NCBI RefSeq assembly: GCF_008642275.1
Contig: NZ_CP029189.1
Location: forward strand, 3,884,501-3,948,500
Source: Streptomyces venezuelae
Lineage (GTDB): Bacteria; Actinomycetota; Actinomycetes; Streptomycetales; Streptomycetaceae
DNA: 64,000 nucleotides
Reading direction: 5' to 3'
The notes under the pieces were generated by a model. It made no database searches. It had not been told where the DNA came from and worked only from the letters and a program-made list of their open reading frames with translations. Positions 62,222 through 64,000 of the stretch are shown in pieces. The translations under genes and the position numbers were made by a program. Numbering within the stretch: position 1 is the stretch's first letter; the number at the start of each line of letters is the position of its first letter.

Positions 62222-64000
62222 TTAGAAGGCGGCCTCGTCGAGCTCCATGAGGGAGTTGTCGACGGACTCGGCCAGCGCGCGGGCGACCGAGACGTTCGGC
62301 AGGACCTGCGACGCGAAGAACTTCGCGGCGGCGATCTTGCCGGTGTAGAAGGGGACGTCCTTCGCGGAGGCGGTCGCCAGCTTCTCGGCGGCCACGGCGG
62401 CGCCCTTGAGCAGCAGGTAGCCGACGACCACGTCACCCGAGGCCATCAGCAGGCGGGTGGTGTTCTGGCCGACCTTGTAGATGTTCTTGACGTCCTCGCC
62501 GGTGGCGGTGAGGTCGACGATCATCTGGCCGACGATGGCCTCCAGGTCGACGGCGGCCTTGGCGAGCGCGTCGCGGGCGCCGGCCAGCTCCTCGCCGCCG
62601 ACGGCCTCGGCCAGGAACTTCTTGATCGTCTCGGAGAGGACGTTCAGGGAGGCACCCTGGTCGCGGACGATCTTCCGGAAGAAGAAGTCCTGGCCCTGGA
62701 TGGCGGTGGTGCCCTCGTAGAGGGTGTCGATCTTGGCGTCGCGGATGTACTGCTCGATCGGGTACTCCTGCAGGTAGCCGGAGCCACCGAAGGTCTGCAG
62801 GGACTGGGCGAGCTGCTCGTAGGACTTCTCGGAGCCGTAGCCCTTCACGATCGGCAGGAGCAGGTCGTTCAGGCCGATCTCGGCGGAGGCGTCCTGGCCG
62901 GCGGCCTGCTTGACCTGGATCTCGTCCTGCACGGAGGCCGTGTAGAGGACCAGGGCGCGCATGCCCTCGGCGTAGGCCTTCTGCGTCATGAGCGAGCGGC
63001 GCACGTCGGGGTGGTGCGTGATGGTGACCTTGGGCGCGGTCTTGTCCATGAAGTTCGCCAGGTCCGGGCCCTGCACGCGCTCCTTGGCGTACTCCAGCGC
63101 GTTCAGGTAGCCGGTGGAGAGGGTGGCGATGGCCTTCGTGCCGACCATCATGCGGGCGAACTCGATGATCATGAACATCTGGCGGATGCCGTCGTGCTTG
63201 TCGCCGATCAGCCAGCCCTTGGCGGGGTGCTGGTCGCCGAAGGTCATCTCGCACGTGTTGGAGGCCTTGAGGCCCATCTTGTGCTCGACGTTGGTGGCGT
63301 AGACGCCGTTGCGCTCGCCCAGCTCGCCGGTCTCCCAGTCGAAGTGGAACTTCGGGACGAGGAAGAGGGACAGGCCCTTGGTGCCCGGGCCGTGGCCCTC
63401 GGGGCGCGCGAGGACGTAGTGGAGGATGTTCTCCTCCATGTCGTGCTCACCGGACGTGATGAAGCGCTTCACGCCCTCGATGTGCCAGGAGCCGTCCTCC
63501 TGCTGGATCGCCTTGGTGCGGCCGGCGCCGACGTCCGAGCCGGCGTCCGGCTCGGTGAGGACCATGGTGGAGCCCCAGCGCTTCTCGACGGCTATCTGCG
63601 CGACCTTCTTCTGCGCCTCGTTGCCCTCCTCGTGGAGGACGCCGGCGAACGCCGGGCCGGAGGAGTACATCCACACGGCGGGGTTCGAGCCGAGCAGGAG
63701 CTCCGCGTAGGACCAGACGAGGGAGCGCGGCGAGACGGTGCCGCCGATCTCCTCCGGGATGCCAAGACGCCAGTACTCGGAGTCCATGAAGGCCTTGTAG
63801 CTCTTCTTGAACGAGGCCGGGACCGGGGCGGTGTTGGTCTCCGGGTCGAAGACGGGCGGGTTGCGGTCGGCGTCCGCGAAGGACTCGGCCAGCTCGTTCT
63901 CGGCGAGGCGGGCGATCTCGGAAAGGATGTTCTTCGCGGTCTCCGCGTCCATCTCCTCGAACGGACCGGTGCCGTACTGCTGGTCGCGGCCGAGCACCTC
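62222..64000 (-). CDS. acyl-CoA dehydrogenase (FadE5-like), N-terminus cut by window edge
   Basis: 592 residues are visible; the frame runs off the right edge and the first visible residues ([16 protein letters not shown]) correspond to about residue 18 of Streptomyces relatives, so little is missing. Family features: [54 protein letters not shown] and [14 protein letters not shown]. It is a large-type FAD acyl-CoA dehydrogenase with a C-terminal extension, as in FadE5, catalysing the first step of fatty acid beta-oxidation. Housekeeping. Confidence 0.95.
   Translation of the reverse strand, partial: EVLGRDQQYGTGPFEEMDAETAKNILSEIARLAENELAESFADADRNPPVFDPETNTAPVPASFKKSYKAFMDSEYWRLGIPEEIGGTVSPRSLVWSYAELLLGSNPAVWMYSSGPAFAGVLHEEGNEAQKKVAQIAVEKRWGSTMVLTEPDAGSDVGAGRTKAIQQEDGSWHIEGVKRFITSGEHDMEENILHYVLARPEGHGPGTKGLSLFLVPKFHFDWETGELGERNGVYATNVEHKMGLKASNTCEMTFGDQHPAKGWLIGDKHDGIRQMFMIIEFARMMVGTKAIATLSTGYLNALEYAKERVQGPDLANFMDKTAPKVTITHHPDVRRSLMTQKAYAEGMRALVLYTASVQDEIQVKQAAGQDASAEIGLNDLLLPIVKGYGSEKSYEQLAQSLQTFGGSGYLQEYPIEQYIRDAKIDTLYEGTTAIQGQDFFFRKIVRDQGASLNVLSETIKKFLAEAVGGEELAGARDALAKAAVDLEAIVGQMIVDLTATGEDVKNIYKVGQNTTRLLMASGDVVVGYLLLKGAAVAAEKLATASAKDVPFYTGKIAAAKFFASQVLPNVSVARALAESVDNSLMELDEAAF

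Overview
The window is high-GC actinobacterial DNA. GTG starts, TGATG/ATGA/GTGA stop-start overlaps and housekeeping genes of Streptomyces type (NHL-repeat thioredoxin protein, M18 aminopeptidase, FadE-type acyl-CoA dehydrogenase) point to a Streptomyces or close relative. About 57 kb (left edge to ~56.8 kb) is one non-ribosomal peptide biosynthetic cluster, which appears to run off the left edge. From 56.9 kb rightwards the genes look like ordinary chromosome, with a decayed IS200/IS605 element at 60.8-61.2 kb.

Layout. (1) 0-4.3 kb, minus: a PLP sulfhydrylase/lyase-family enzyme (cut by the edge), a DUF885 metallopeptidase and an SbnB-like dehydrogenase; a discrete thioesterase with a Cys nucleophile follows on plus (4.4-5.1 kb). 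(2) 28.8 down to 5.2 kb, minus, one long operon: extended MbtH protein, second DUF885 peptidase, FGE/SUMF1-fold protein, SbnA-like Dap-pathway enzyme, P450, NRPS-1 (FAAL-ACP-C-A-PCP-C), NRPS-2 (A-PCP-C), a free PCP, NRPS-3 (TubC docking-C-A-PCP-C-PCP-C) and a membrane-anchored penicillin-acylase-type Ntn hydrolase. (3) 29.3-33.8 kb, plus: JmjC/cupin oxygenase, diaminobutyrate aminotransferase, a 39-aa coupled ORF, MFS exporter, type II thioesterase; a KAS III-like protein converges on them. (4) 35.1-42.5 kb, plus: ornithine N-hydroxylase, a piperazate synthase (KtzT/PaiB fold) fused to an adenylation domain, free PCP, degenerate hydrolase, free PCP, GNAT, P450, DDAH-like protein. (5) 42.6-53.4 kb, minus: cysN-cysD-cysC, dpgC-dpgB-dpgA, an HpgT-type aminotransferase, and NRPS-4 (A-PCP-C). 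(6) 53.7-56.8 kb: a LuxR-type regulator, two small genes and a StrR/ParB-type regulator.

How the parts fit (inference). The FAAL starts the chain with a fatty acid, so the product should be an acylated peptide, or be made through an acylated intermediate if the acylase removes the lipid. Dedicated pathways are present for 2,3-diaminopropionate (SbnA+SbnB), 2,4-diaminobutyrate (aminotransferase), piperazate (N-hydroxylase + KtzT domain) and 3,5-dihydroxyphenylglycine (DpgABC + HpgT). The assembly line is highly split: NRPS-1, -2, -3 and -4 all end in a C domain, two C/PCP pairs lack an A domain, three PCPs are free-standing, and no integral thioesterase is visible. The KtzT-A fusion has a proline-like specificity code and is a good candidate to make and activate piperazate in trans for the A-less positions. 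CysDNC without CysH suggests PAPS supply, though no sulfotransferase lies in the window.

Regulation. The StrR-type regulator has a convincing target: GTCCAA-N17-TTGGAC, the inverted repeat described for StrR-family regulators of glycopeptide clusters, lies between the LuxR gene and NRPS-4. Related sites lie upstream of the JmjC operon (GTTCGA-N17-TTGGAC) and of the first DUF885 gene (GTCCGG-N17-ATGGAC). I do not recognise the cluster as a known one. All domain calls and specificity codes were read by eye without a search or alignment program.
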